From NCBI GenBank assembly GCA_016781725.1, contig JADDPU010000443.1, forward strand, positions 1 to 5,825: a stretch of 5,825 nucleotides of DNA, written 5' to 3'. Origin of the DNA: Rubrobacter sp. GTDB lineage: Bacteria; Actinomycetota; Rubrobacteria; Rubrobacterales; Rubrobacteraceae. Shown in pieces: positions 1 to 5,246 of this stretch (position 1 is the stretch's first letter; every line of letters starts with the position of its first letter). Position numbers and translations under genes: made by a program. The notes under the pieces are model-generated. The model worked only from the letters and a program-made list of their open reading frames with translations, ran no database searches and was not told the DNA's origin.

Positions 1-30
1 GCCGAGACCATGACGAACGTCCCGCGGCCC

Positions 31-66
31 AAAAAGCTAGCTATCTGCGGCGCGTCGTCCCGCAGA
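31..66 (-). terminator. Probable intrinsic terminator or attenuator hairpin
   Basis: On the minus strand a perfect 7-bp stem TCTGCGG/CCGCAGA (66-60 with 50-44) encloses a 9-nt loop. It is followed by TAGCTAGC and then TTTTT (35-31). The stem is GC-rich and in the right order for transcription leaving the HAD operon, whose stop lies about 167 nt upstream. The 8-nt gap between stem and T-run is longer than ideal, although AGCTAGCT is itself self-complementary. It could end the exporter operon or act as an attenuator for a gene starting at the left edge. Confidence 0.45.
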
Positions 67-134
67 CCCCCCGTGTTCCCAGCAGCCTCACCTTCCACGG
101 CGCCTCCCTCGTCTCTCCAGCTCGACACGCGACA

Positions 135-147
135 GGGTACAGTACCC
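135..147. promoter_or_regulatory. Perfect palindrome GGGTAC-A-GTACCC, possible operator
   Basis: Two 6-bp arms are exact reverse complements around a single central A. The site lies in non-coding DNA between the HAD gene and the left edge. A perfect odd-length palindrome of this size is typical of a dimeric repressor site, but I cannot assign a regulator family. It could instead form a short RNA stem in a leader. Confidence 0.3.
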
Positions 148-232
148 GCCCCGCCTGTTCTCACCAACCGACTCTAAGAAGACTTGCACCTTCGGTCCGT
201 CGAGAACCCAAGCCCCAGGCCGGAGGCCGCCT

Positions 233-850
233 TCAACCCGGAGAGGGACCACCCGGTCCTCCGGGAGGCCGTTGCACGGGGTTGCGACGTCCTTCGCGCC
301 GCAGAAGCTCCGGGACCTCCAGCCAGTCGGAGAAGCCGTGAACGTCTCCCCTTGCGGCGACGAGATCTCGGTTCCAGGGCTGAAGCTTCGTCGCAGCCCA
401 CAACCCGGCTTCGGCGGCCCTTGCCAACGTCTCCGGCCGGTCGTCTATGAGGCCGAAGGCGTCGAGGTCGCTCAAGATAGCGAGCTTATCTCCCGTGGTG
501 ACCGTGAGCCCCACCTCGGGGCCGAAGTTATCTTTCAGCCAGGGTTCCAGGTGTGGTCTGATCCCGGGGTCGTTGCGGGTCACGAAGTGGATGTCTATCT
601 CCTCTTGCATGGCAAGCAGGACCTCGGGAGCGCCGGGGTACGGTTCCCGCTCCCGGATGCGCGCCGGGTCGAAGACGCGGTCGAAGATCTCTGTCGTGGC
701 CGCTTCCCCGTAGGCGTCGAGAAGGTGAACCCAGGTGTGCATCTCTTCCGGGTCGAGGATCTCGCCCATGACCTCGAGCACCGCAGCGGCCGTGTGGGCG
801 GCCGTGTTCCAGACCGTCGAGTCCACGTCTATGCAGAGGGTCCGCTTCAG
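233..850 (-). CDS. HAD-superfamily phosphatase, 5'(3')-deoxyribonucleotidase-like (NT5C type)
   Basis: A soluble HAD phosphatase of about 205 residues. Numbered from the proposed CTG start, motif I is DVDST (Asp8 nucleophile, Asp10 acid/base), motif II is Thr91 in FVTRND, motif III is Lys122 in TGDKLAIL and motif IV is LIDDRPE (Asp136-Asp137). The YPGAPEVL segment, the GPEV..TVTTGDK stretch, the LIDDRP box and a late PWNR recall 5'(3')-deoxyribonucleotidases of the NT5C family, which remove phosphate from (deoxy)nucleotides. Substrate is therefore inferred, not shown. The first standard start codon (GTG at 826) falls inside motif I and would delete the catalytic Asp8. The only sensible upstream start is CTG at 850-848, giving MKRTLCIDVDST and overlapping the previous gene's stop as CTGA. 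The spacing from a GGAAGAG stretch is long (about 11 nt), so translation probably depends on coupling. The last 20 residues are Pro/Gly-rich and probably disordered. It is the last gene of the exporter operon. Confidence 0.75.
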   Translation of the reverse strand: MKRTLCIDVDSTVWNTAAHTAAAVLEVMGEILDPEEMHTWVHLLDAYGEAATTEIFDRVFDPARIREREPYPGAPEVLLAMQEEIDIHFVTRNDPGIRPHLEPWLKDNFGPEVGLTVTTGDKLAILSDLDAFGLIDDRPETLARAAEAGLWAATKLQPWNRDLVAARGDVHGFSDWLEVPELLRREGRRNPVQRPPGGPGGPSPG

Positions 851-1500
851 GGTTGGATCAGCTCTTCCACCGGGATGGCCTCCGTGAGGCCGCCTTCAGG
901 GTCTACGACGGCGTAGGTGGCCCCGGCCTCGCGCGCTATGAGGGCGTGGCGACGGAGACCGTCGCGGTCTTCTATAGTGGCGAGGCTGCCCGGCAGGTCC
1001 AGGTGGGCGGCCCTCTCCCTGAAGGCGCGGGCCCTCTCCGGAGAGCTGAACAGGGTGGCGACGAGCACCTCTCCCTCCTCGACCTCGACCGAGATCAGGG
1101 GCGCCTCTCCCCCCTCGTCCGATAGCAGGTACAGCGGGAACGGTATCTCCTGCGCCACCTCCGCAGCCCGGCGCGCCACGTCTTCGGCGTGGAAAAGCCC
1201 GGCGCCTTCTTCGGAGACGACGAGCACGAAGTCCGCGCCGGAGAGCGCGAAGGCCTCGACCGCGCCCCAGTCTCCGAGCCTCCTGGGGTCCAGCCCCGAC
1301 AGGTCCCCCATCCCGTGCTCGGCCGCCCCTGCGGAGAACTCCCCGGCGAGCTCCCTGTCGGAGAAGAGCGCAGCGACACGGGCGCGTTCGCCGCCGACCT
1401 CCGTCTCCTGGAAGACGTCCCTTCCCTCCCGGTCGACCAGCTTGAAGAGCGGCGGGCGTGGGAGGTCGTCGAGGGTCAGCTCCCTTCCGGCCTCAGCCAT
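847..1500 (-). CDS. Uncharacterised protein with two tandem copies of one domain
   Basis: A 217-aa acidic soluble protein with no signal peptide or membrane segment; I do not recognise the family with confidence. It is an internal duplication. Residues 16-59 (PPLFKLVDREG... to VAALFSDRELAGEFSAGA) align without gaps to 121-164 (FPLYLLSDEGG... to VATLFSSPERARAFRERA), an offset of 105 residues. The similarity continues through GADFVLVV (88-95) against GATYAVVD (193-200). Each unit looks alpha/beta, with a strand ending in LFS, a helix, a variable middle and a hydrophobic strand. The shape is loosely like SseB-type N-terminal domains, which is a guess. The ATG start is well supported: GGGAGG (1512-1507) sits 6 nt upstream. 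It overlaps the exporter's stop by 8 bp and its own TGA overlaps the phosphatase start, so the three are translationally coupled. No catalytic motif is visible; a binding or regulatory role is possible. Confidence 0.8.
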   Translation of the reverse strand: MAEAGRELTLDDLPRPPLFKLVDREGRDVFQETEVGGERARVAALFSDRELAGEFSAGAAEHGMGDLSGLDPRRLGDWGAVEAFALSGADFVLVVSEEGAGLFHAEDVARRAAEVAQEIPFPLYLLSDEGGEAPLISVEVEEGEVLVATLFSSPERARAFRERAAHLDLPGSLATIEDRDGLRRHALIAREAGATYAVVDPEGGLTEAIPVEELIQP

Positions 1501-3016
1501 GCTCCGCCTCCCGGCTGACGAGCTCCTTGGCGGAGCCGCCGGGGAAGAGCGTCGCCACGGCCAGGGCCGAGAGGCCGCAGACCAGCAAGACCCAGAAAGC
1601 CGGGGAGAGCGCGGCGGCCAGGGCGCCGGCGAGCTGCGTGTACGCCGCGTCGGGGATGCGCGAGCGCACGGCCGGCTGCAGCAGGGCGTTCGGGTCGGAG
1701 AGCAGGCGGCCGAGTGCAGCGTCGTCCCCTGAGGCCCGCTCGGCGGCGGCCCGGTAGCGCTCCCCGAGGGAGGCGTTCAAGAGAGAGCCCATCACGGCGA
1801 CCCCGAGCGAGCCCCCGACCGTGCGGAAAAAGACCACGGAGGAGGTGGCTATACCGCGCCGGTGCCAGGGGACGGCGTTCTGCACGCTGACCAGGTAGCT
1901 CGTGCTCGAGAAGCCGAGCCCGAGCCCGATCAAGACGACCGCAAGCACAACGTAGGCGAGGGAAGTCTCGCCGTCCATGGGGACGCAGAGGGCGGAACCG
2001 CAGGCGATCAGGGCCGATCCCAAGAGCAGCGTCGTCCGGTAGCCGGTCCTCAGGAGCATCCTCCCCCCTACAAACGACCCGACTGGCCACCCGATCGAGA
2101 GCGAGGCCACTACGGCGCCGGCGGTGAGCGCCGTGCCCCCGAGGGAGCCCTGCACGAAGAGCGGCACGTAGACCGAGACCCCGAGCAACACCCCGCCCAT
2201 CGCCAGGTTGCCGACCGAGGAGACCGCGATGATCCGCTCCCGAAAGAGGTCGAGCGGGACTATGGGGTCTACGGCCCGACGCTCGACGAGGACGAAGAGC
2301 AAGAGCGCCCCTGCGCCGCCGAAGAAGAGCGCGAGGGCGCCGGCCGAGAACCCCGGTTCACCGCCGGCCCCGAGCAGGGCGAGCAGGACGGCGACGAGGC
2401 CGCCGGTGAGGAGGGCGGTGCCGAGGTAGTCCACGCTGCGCTCGCGGCGCTCGAACGTCTCGCTCAGGGTCGCGGCGAGCAGGACGGCGGCGATTATCCC
2501 GAAGGGCAGGTTCACGTAGAAGACCCAGCGCCAGGAGATCAGGTCGGTTATGAGGCCGCCCGCCGCGGGTCCCACGACGGCCGAGAGCCCCCACACCGCC
2601 CCGAAGAGGCCCTGGATGCGCGCCCGCGCCTCGAGCTCGAAGATGTCCCCGACTATGGTGATCGCCACGGGCTGCACCGCCCCCGCCCCGAGCCCCTGCA
2701 GGGTCCTAAAGAGGATCAGGGCCGTCATGCTCTGCGAGGTGCCGGCGAGCACGCTGCCTAGCAGAAACAGGAAGATGCCGGCCAGATAGATCGGCTTGCG
2801 GCCGTAGGTGTCGGAGAGCTTGCCGAAGACGGGCCCCGTCACGGTAGCCGCCAGGAGGTAGGAGGCGAAGACCCAAGGGTAGAGCGGGAGGCCGCCGAGC
2901 TCCCCGATCACGGTCGGCATCGCCGTCCCCACGACCGTCGAATCCAGCGCCGCCAAGAACGTCCCTATGAGCGTCGCGAGCGTTATGAGCGCCTTGCGGC
3001 GCTTGCTTAAACCCAA
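1493..3016 (-). CDS. MFS drug:H+ antiporter, DHA2 (14-TM, EmrB/QacA) family
   Basis: A 507-residue inner-membrane proton-driven exporter of the 14-TM multidrug type, normal length for the family. TM1 runs through about residues 8-30 and carries the D1-like motif LDSTVVGTAMPTV (24-36). Motif A is GKLSDTYGRKP (65-75) in the TM2-3 loop. Motif B is around FRTLQGLGAG (103-112) with Arg104. The antiporter motif C is GLSAVVGPAAGG (143-154) in TM5, followed by WRWVFYVNLPFG (162-173), typical of DHA2 members. A hydrophilic stretch of about 50 residues (415-465) precedes the last TM (470-491), as in EmrB relatives. Substrates cannot be read from sequence. The start is TTG (3016-3014), with AGGT 7 nt and GGAGG 12 nt upstream; the next methionine (residue 33) would remove TM1. 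No EmrA-type adaptor or TetR/MarR regulator is adjacent. It leads the operon with the duplicated-domain protein and the HAD phosphatase. Confidence 0.93.
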   Translation of the reverse strand: MGLSKRRKALITLATLIGTFLAALDSTVVGTAMPTVIGELGGLPLYPWVFASYLLAATVTGPVFGKLSDTYGRKPIYLAGIFLFLLGSVLAGTSQSMTALILFRTLQGLGAGAVQPVAITIVGDIFELEARARIQGLFGAVWGLSAVVGPAAGGLITDLISWRWVFYVNLPFGIIAAVLLAATLSETFERRERSVDYLGTALLTGGLVAVLLALLGAGGEPGFSAGALALFFGGAGALLLFVLVERRAVDPIVPLDLFRERIIAVSSVGNLAMGGVLLGVSVYVPLFVQGSLGGTALTAGAVVASLSIGWPVGSFVGGRMLLRTGYRTTLLLGSALIACGSALCVPMDGETSLAYVVLAVVLIGLGLGFSSTSYLVSVQNAVPWHRRGIATSSVVFFRTVGGSLGVAVMGSLLNASLGERYRAAAERASGDDAALGRLLSDPNALLQPAVRSRIPDAAYTQLAGALAAALSPAFWVLLVCGLSALAVATLFPGGSAKELVSREAEHG

Positions 3017-3157
3017 ACTCTTTACCTGCCTCCGGCGTACGGTTCTCGAAGAGACGATCTTAGCACCGCGACCCGCCGAACCGCGTGAGCCCGGCTACTC
3101 CGTGCGCCGCAACGGCCGACGCAGCCCACCGATGCCCACGACTCGCGCGTTTTTGTC
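3017..3157. other. Intergenic gap between exporter and response regulator
   Basis: This 141-bp GC-rich gap lies upstream of the exporter on the minus strand and must hold its promoter if the operon is transcribed on its own. A weak -10-like TAAGAT lies on the minus strand near 3061-3056, with no good -35. No T-run terminator follows the response regulator, so read-through from it into the exporter operon is possible. Confidence 0.3.
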
Positions 3158-3547
3158 CTAGATCAGGGACTTGGACCGGACGAGCCGGCGGGCGACGGAG
3201 ACCAGGTCTTCGTCGGTGAAGGGCTTCCTGAGGACCCGCACCGAGCCGTGCGTCCGCTCGGCGAGCGCCTTGGCGGCCGGGTCCTTCTTCGCGGCTGTCA
3301 GGACGACCGGGATCTTCTGGGTCTTCGGCATCGCCTTGAGGCAGTGGCAGGTCTCCACACCGCTCAGCTGGGGGATCGAGACGTCCATGATGATGAGGTC
3401 GACCTTGCGGCCGAGGGCCTGCTGGAGCGCCGTGCGCCCGTCCGTGGCCGCGACCACGCGAAATCCGGCCCCCTCGAGGGCACCGGTCGACCGTTTGAGG
3501 GCTACGGGGTCGTCGTCGGCGAGCATGATGGTGGTTCTGCGGTCCAC
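3158..3547 (-). CDS. Stand-alone receiver (REC) domain response regulator
   Basis: A single CheY-like receiver domain of 129 residues with no output domain. Numbered from the preferred start, the acidic pocket is LADDDP (Asp12, Asp13), the phospho-acceptor is Asp55 in LIIMDVSIP, the conserved Thr is Thr84 in VVLTAAKK and the switch Lys is Lys108 in LRKPF. All key residues are intact, so it should accept phosphate from a histidine kinase, none of which is encoded nearby. Without a DNA-binding domain it presumably signals by protein contact or acts in a phosphorelay. The start is uncertain. The frame is open to a GTG at 3589 with GGGGGAG just upstream, which adds 14 residues (MAHITGGLGVKSIA) atypical of REC domains. 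I prefer GTG at 3547, which leaves the usual short leader to strand 1 and lies 8 nt past a TAAAAT box, consistent with a leaderless mRNA. It is divergent from ispH. Confidence 0.9.
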   Translation of the reverse strand: MDRRTTIMLADDDPVALKRSTGALEGAGFRVVAATDGRTALQQALGRKVDLIIMDVSIPQLSGVETCHCLKAMPKTQKIPVVLTAAKKDPAAKALAERTHGSVRVLRKPFTDEDLVSVARRLVRSKSLI

Positions 3548-3555
3548 GGCGATGG

Positions 3556-3561
3556 ATTTTA
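3556..3561 (-). promoter_or_regulatory. Candidate -10 box (TAAAAT) for the response regulator
   Basis: TAAAAT on the minus strand matches the sigma-70 -10 consensus at 5 of 6 positions and stands out in GC-rich DNA. It ends 8 nt before the in-frame GTG at 3547-3545, so transcription would begin at or beside that GTG and give a leaderless message. The -35 region is poor (CACACA at 18 bp). If the GTG at 3589 is the true start, this box is inside the coding sequence and is coincidental. Confidence 0.4.
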
Positions 3562-3620
3562 CACCCAAACCGCCGGTGATGTGTGCCACATTCTCCCCCG
3601 ACGCCGCAGGGCAGATGCGC

Positions 3621-3626
3621 TACACT
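3621..3626 (+). promoter_or_regulatory. Candidate -10 box (TACACT) for ispH
   Basis: TACACT lies about 40 bp before the ispH start and matches the -10 consensus at 4 of 6 positions. A half-match CCGACG sits 17 bp upstream (3598-3603). The placement in the divergent intergenic region is right, but the match is modest. Confidence 0.3.
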
Positions 3627-3656
3627 CAACCCCGAACGCCAGAGGACGTCGGGTAC

Positions 3657-3662
3657 GAGAGG
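3657..3662 (+). promoter_or_regulatory. ispH: Shine-Dalgarno GAGAGG that fixes the ispH start
   Basis: GAGAGG is followed by TGAGC and then GTG at 3668, an ideal 5-nt spacing. A second in-frame GTG at 3662 overlaps this site and would have no ribosome binding site of its own, so 3668 is preferred. The frame is open upstream as far as 3248, but that part runs antisense through the response regulator and is not coding. Confidence 0.7.
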
Positions 3663-3667
3663 TGAGC

Positions 3668-4894
3668 GTGACGGAGCAGAAGTACTTTCGCAAGGGTTTC
3701 AAGCTGCGCGAAGAGGTCCAGCATCTCCTGGACCGTGACTACCGCTCTGAGGTCGTGGATCGGGTTCGCGAGAACGGCAACGTCCTCGTGGCCGACGGCC
3801 TCACGGTGCACCTCGCCGACGAGTTCGGGTTCTGCTACGGGGTGGACCGGGCAGTGGACTACGCCTTCCAGACCCGCGAGAAGTTCCCCGAGAGGCGCAT
3901 CTTCATAACGGGGGACATGATCCACAACGTCTCCATGAACGACCGGCTGCGCGAGATGGGCATAGAGTTTCTCTCCACCGGCTTCGACGGCCCCTCCGAG
4001 GAGGCCTTCGACCGCCTGGCCCCCGACGACGTCGTGCTCCTCCCGGCCTTCGGCGCCCCCATAGACTGGGTCGAGAAGCTGCGCGAGAAGGGGTGCGTCG
4101 TGGTCGACACTACCTGCGGCTCCGTCCTCTCGGTGTGGAAGCGCGTCACGCGCTACGCGAGTAAGGGCTTCACCAGCATCATCCACGGCAAGTACTACCA
4201 CGAGGAGACGAAGGCCACGGCCTCCCAGACCTACAGGGACGGGGGCAACGGGAAGTACCTGATAGTGCGCAACCTCGAGGAGACTGGCTACGTCACGGAC
4301 TTTATCCTGGGCAGGATGGAGGCCGGAGAGCTGCGGGAGAGACTGGGGCACGGTATGTGCCCGGGCTTCGACCCCGACGAGGACCTGCGGCGCGTGGGGG
4401 TCGCCAACCAGACCACCATGCTCATGAGCGAGACGTTGGCCGTTGGCGAGGAGTTCAGGAAGGCGATGATCGAGCGCTACGGCGCCGAGAACTCAGCCGA
4501 GCACTTCGAGCTCTTCGACACCATCTGCTCGGCGACCCAGGACCGCCAGGACGCGCTCTTCGAGCTGCTAGAGAAACCGCTCGACGCGATGGTCGTCATC
4601 GGCGGCTACAACTCCTCGAACACTAACAACCTGGCGATCATCGCGGCAGAGAGGGTGCCCAGGAGCTACCACATAGCGAGCGGCGACGGCATCGACGGCG
4701 ACAAGATCCGGCACAAGCCGGCAGGCACACCCCTCGACGCCCGCGAAGAGATAGAAGAGCACGGCTGGCTCCCGGAAGGCCCGGTGCGCATCGGGCTTAC
4801 CGCCGGCGCCTCGACCCCGAACTCCCAGATAGGCCTCGCCATAGGGCGCATCCTCGAAGCCCGCGGGCTGCCGCCCGAGCTCGCGCTGCAGTAG
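3668..4894 (+). CDS. ispH: 4-hydroxy-3-methylbut-2-enyl diphosphate reductase, long cyanobacterial/plant-type
   Basis: IspH (LytB) catalyses the last MEP-pathway step, reducing HMBPP to IPP and DMAPP with a [4Fe-4S] cluster in the cytosol. The protein is 408 aa, about 100 longer than the E. coli form. The start gives VTEQKYFRKGFKLREEV, matching the N-terminal RKGF..KEEV region of cyanobacterial and chloroplast IspH. Cluster cysteines are Cys56 (FGFCYGV), Cys150 (VDTTCGS) and Cys287 (DTICSAT). Substrate residues include His86 (DMIHNVS), His178 and Glu180 (YYHEETKAT) and NSSNTNN (315-321). The E. coli AHG motif histidine (His74) is replaced by Phe128 in LPAFGA, as in the plant/cyanobacterial class, which I infer from memory of family alignments. 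An insert around 201-245 is part of the long form. It is a single gene, divergent from the response regulator and convergent with the Roadblock operon. The GTG start is chosen from the ribosome binding site and N-terminal homology. Confidence 0.96.
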   Translation: MTEQKYFRKGFKLREEVQHLLDRDYRSEVVDRVRENGNVLVADGLTVHLADEFGFCYGVDRAVDYAFQTREKFPERRIFITGDMIHNVSMNDRLREMGIEFLSTGFDGPSEEAFDRLAPDDVVLLPAFGAPIDWVEKLREKGCVVVDTTCGSVLSVWKRVTRYASKGFTSIIHGKYYHEETKATASQTYRDGGNGKYLIVRNLEETGYVTDFILGRMEAGELRERLGHGMCPGFDPDEDLRRVGVANQTTMLMSETLAVGEEFRKAMIERYGAENSAEHFELFDTICSATQDRQDALFELLEKPLDAMVVIGGYNSSNTNNLAIIAAERVPRSYHIASGDGIDGDKIRHKPAGTPLDAREEIEEHGWLPEGPVRIGLTAGASTPNSQIGLAIGRILEARGLPPELALQ

Positions 4895-4915
4895 GCATCA
4901 GGCATCAGCCGTCAG
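4895..4915. repeat. Three tandem degenerate heptamers after the ispH stop
   Basis: Immediately after the ispH TAG stand two exact heptamers GCATCAG (4895-4901, 4902-4908) and a variant CCGTCAG (4909-4915). On the minus strand this reads as CTGACGG followed by CTGATGC twice. The same motif recurs in opposite orientation at 5020-5033, so the array forms one arm of an inverted pair. Confidence 0.6.
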
Positions 4916-5030
4916 GTAAGGGCTGGCCAGAGATGCTGTCTCGCGTGGACCGTCCCTTGTGGCGCGGTAACGCCTGAATGTGCGCATCCGTCAACGCGGC
5001 GGGTCCTCTCCTGCGCGACCTGATGCCTGA
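4898..5030. repeat. Intergenic segment bounded by 11-bp perfect inverted repeats
   Basis: TCAGGCATCAG at 4898-4908 is the exact reverse complement of CTGATGCCTGA at 5020-5030, with 111 bp between. The inner DNA holds a small GGCG/CGCC stem (4961-4974), an 8-bp palindrome CTGGCCAG (4923-4930) and another CCTGAATG heptamer-like copy (4973-4980). It fills almost the whole gap between the convergent ispH and Roadblock operons. It may be a small dispersed non-coding element or a weak bidirectional terminator. No T-run follows and no target-site duplication is clear. Confidence 0.45.
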
Positions 5031-5033
5031 AAC
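5020..5033. repeat. Inverted heptamer copies at the right edge of the intergenic element
   Basis: CTGATGC is followed by the partial unit CTGAAAC, in opposite orientation to the array at 4895-4915. It ends 3 bp before the stop codon of the small membrane protein gene, as the left array begins directly after the ispH stop. Confidence 0.5.
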
Positions 5034-5036
5034 CTT

Positions 5037-5246
5037 CTACACCCCGATCTCGACTACCTTGCGGGCGAGATCCGTGAACTCCTGCCCTTCGACGGTGTTG
5101 GAGGCTAAAGCGTGCGTCGAGCCGTCGTCGAAGACCAGCTGGACCGCTTCGGGCGCCGCAGGCCCTCTCTGCAAGTAGCTGCGCGCGGCGTAGACGCCGC
5201 CGGCCACCGCCCCGAGCAAGACCAAACCTCTGAATAACCTCTTCAT
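5037..5246 (-). CDS. Small single-pass membrane protein, Roadblock operon partner
   Basis: A 69-aa protein I cannot place in a family. A basic N-terminus (MKRLFR) leads into one hydrophobic segment (about 7-24, GLVLLGAVAGGVYAARSY), a Pro/Ala linker (28-33) and a small polar domain (34-69). That domain has a beta-hairpin-like VQLVFDDGSTHALAS stretch and an ending helix EFTDLARKVVEIGV. The positive N-terminus suggests the tail faces outside if it is a signal anchor; the lack of a cleavage or lipobox motif argues against secretion. The ATG has GGGAG 6 nt upstream and overlaps the Roadblock stop as ATGA, so the two are translationally coupled. That coupling and the conserved-looking C-terminus argue for a real gene. 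Function is unknown. Confidence 0.75.
   Translation of the reverse strand: MKRLFRGLVLLGAVAGGVYAARSYLQRGPAAPEAVQLVFDDGSTHALASNTVEGQEFTDLARKVVEIGV

Larger units (their letters stand above)
1..232. other. Non-coding left flank with structured DNA, no convincing gene
   Basis: No reading frame here looks like a protein. The longest plus-strand candidate (10-177, 55 aa) is a low-complexity Pro/Ser/Arg string. The stretch lies downstream of the HAD gene on the minus strand. It contains a 13-bp palindrome (135-147) and, reading leftward, a GC hairpin followed by T's (66 to 31). An ATG on the minus strand at 11-9 lies about 20 nt past the T-run, with only a weak GGGA upstream, so a gene could begin there and leave the window. 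That arrangement would suit either an operon terminator followed by a new gene or a leader with an attenuator. Short blocks on the minus strand (GGTTGGTGAGAAC near 170, TACTGTA near 141) recall riboswitch or T-box pieces, but no family fits from end to end. Confidence 0.4.

Noticed and set aside
10..177. 55-codon plus-strand reading frame starting ATG at 10
   Set aside because: Its product is low-complexity Pro/Ser/Arg sequence with no ribosome binding site, and it overlaps the palindrome and hairpin; not credible as a gene.
1..232. Firm riboswitch or T-box call on the minus strand
   Set aside because: Partial matches to two unrelated families suggest pattern-matching on GC-rich DNA; the canonical T-box UGGNACCGCGG is not present and the cobalamin P5 stem pairs poorly. 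Kept only as a low-confidence finding.
272..916. 214-codon plus-strand frame antisense to the HAD gene
   Set aside because: It is a GC-driven shadow of the minus-strand phosphatase, whose catalytic motifs are intact.
917..1732. 271-codon plus-strand frame across the duplicated-domain gene and exporter end
   Set aside because: Ser/Arg/Pro-rich antisense translation with no domain; the minus-strand gene has a strong ribosome binding site and a coherent repeat structure.
1862..2761. 299-codon plus-strand frame inside the exporter
   Set aside because: Highly charged, repetitive antisense translation of TM-coding DNA; the exporter's motifs A to C are on the minus strand.
3248..3667. Upstream in-frame extension of ispH
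   Set aside because: The extension runs antisense through the response regulator, and a good ribosome binding site and family N-terminus start at 3668.
3626..4351. 241-codon minus-strand frame antisense to ispH
   Set aside because: It covers the conserved iron-sulfur enzyme in the opposite frame; no motif and His/Val-rich shadow composition.
4898..5030. Intrinsic bidirectional terminator from the 11-bp inverted repeats
   Set aside because: The arms are 111 nt apart and no T-run follows either arm, so a classical terminator is not supported.
4978..5178. 66-codon plus-strand frame crossing the intergenic element
   Set aside because: It overlaps the small membrane protein antisense, has no ribosome binding site and no recognisable features.
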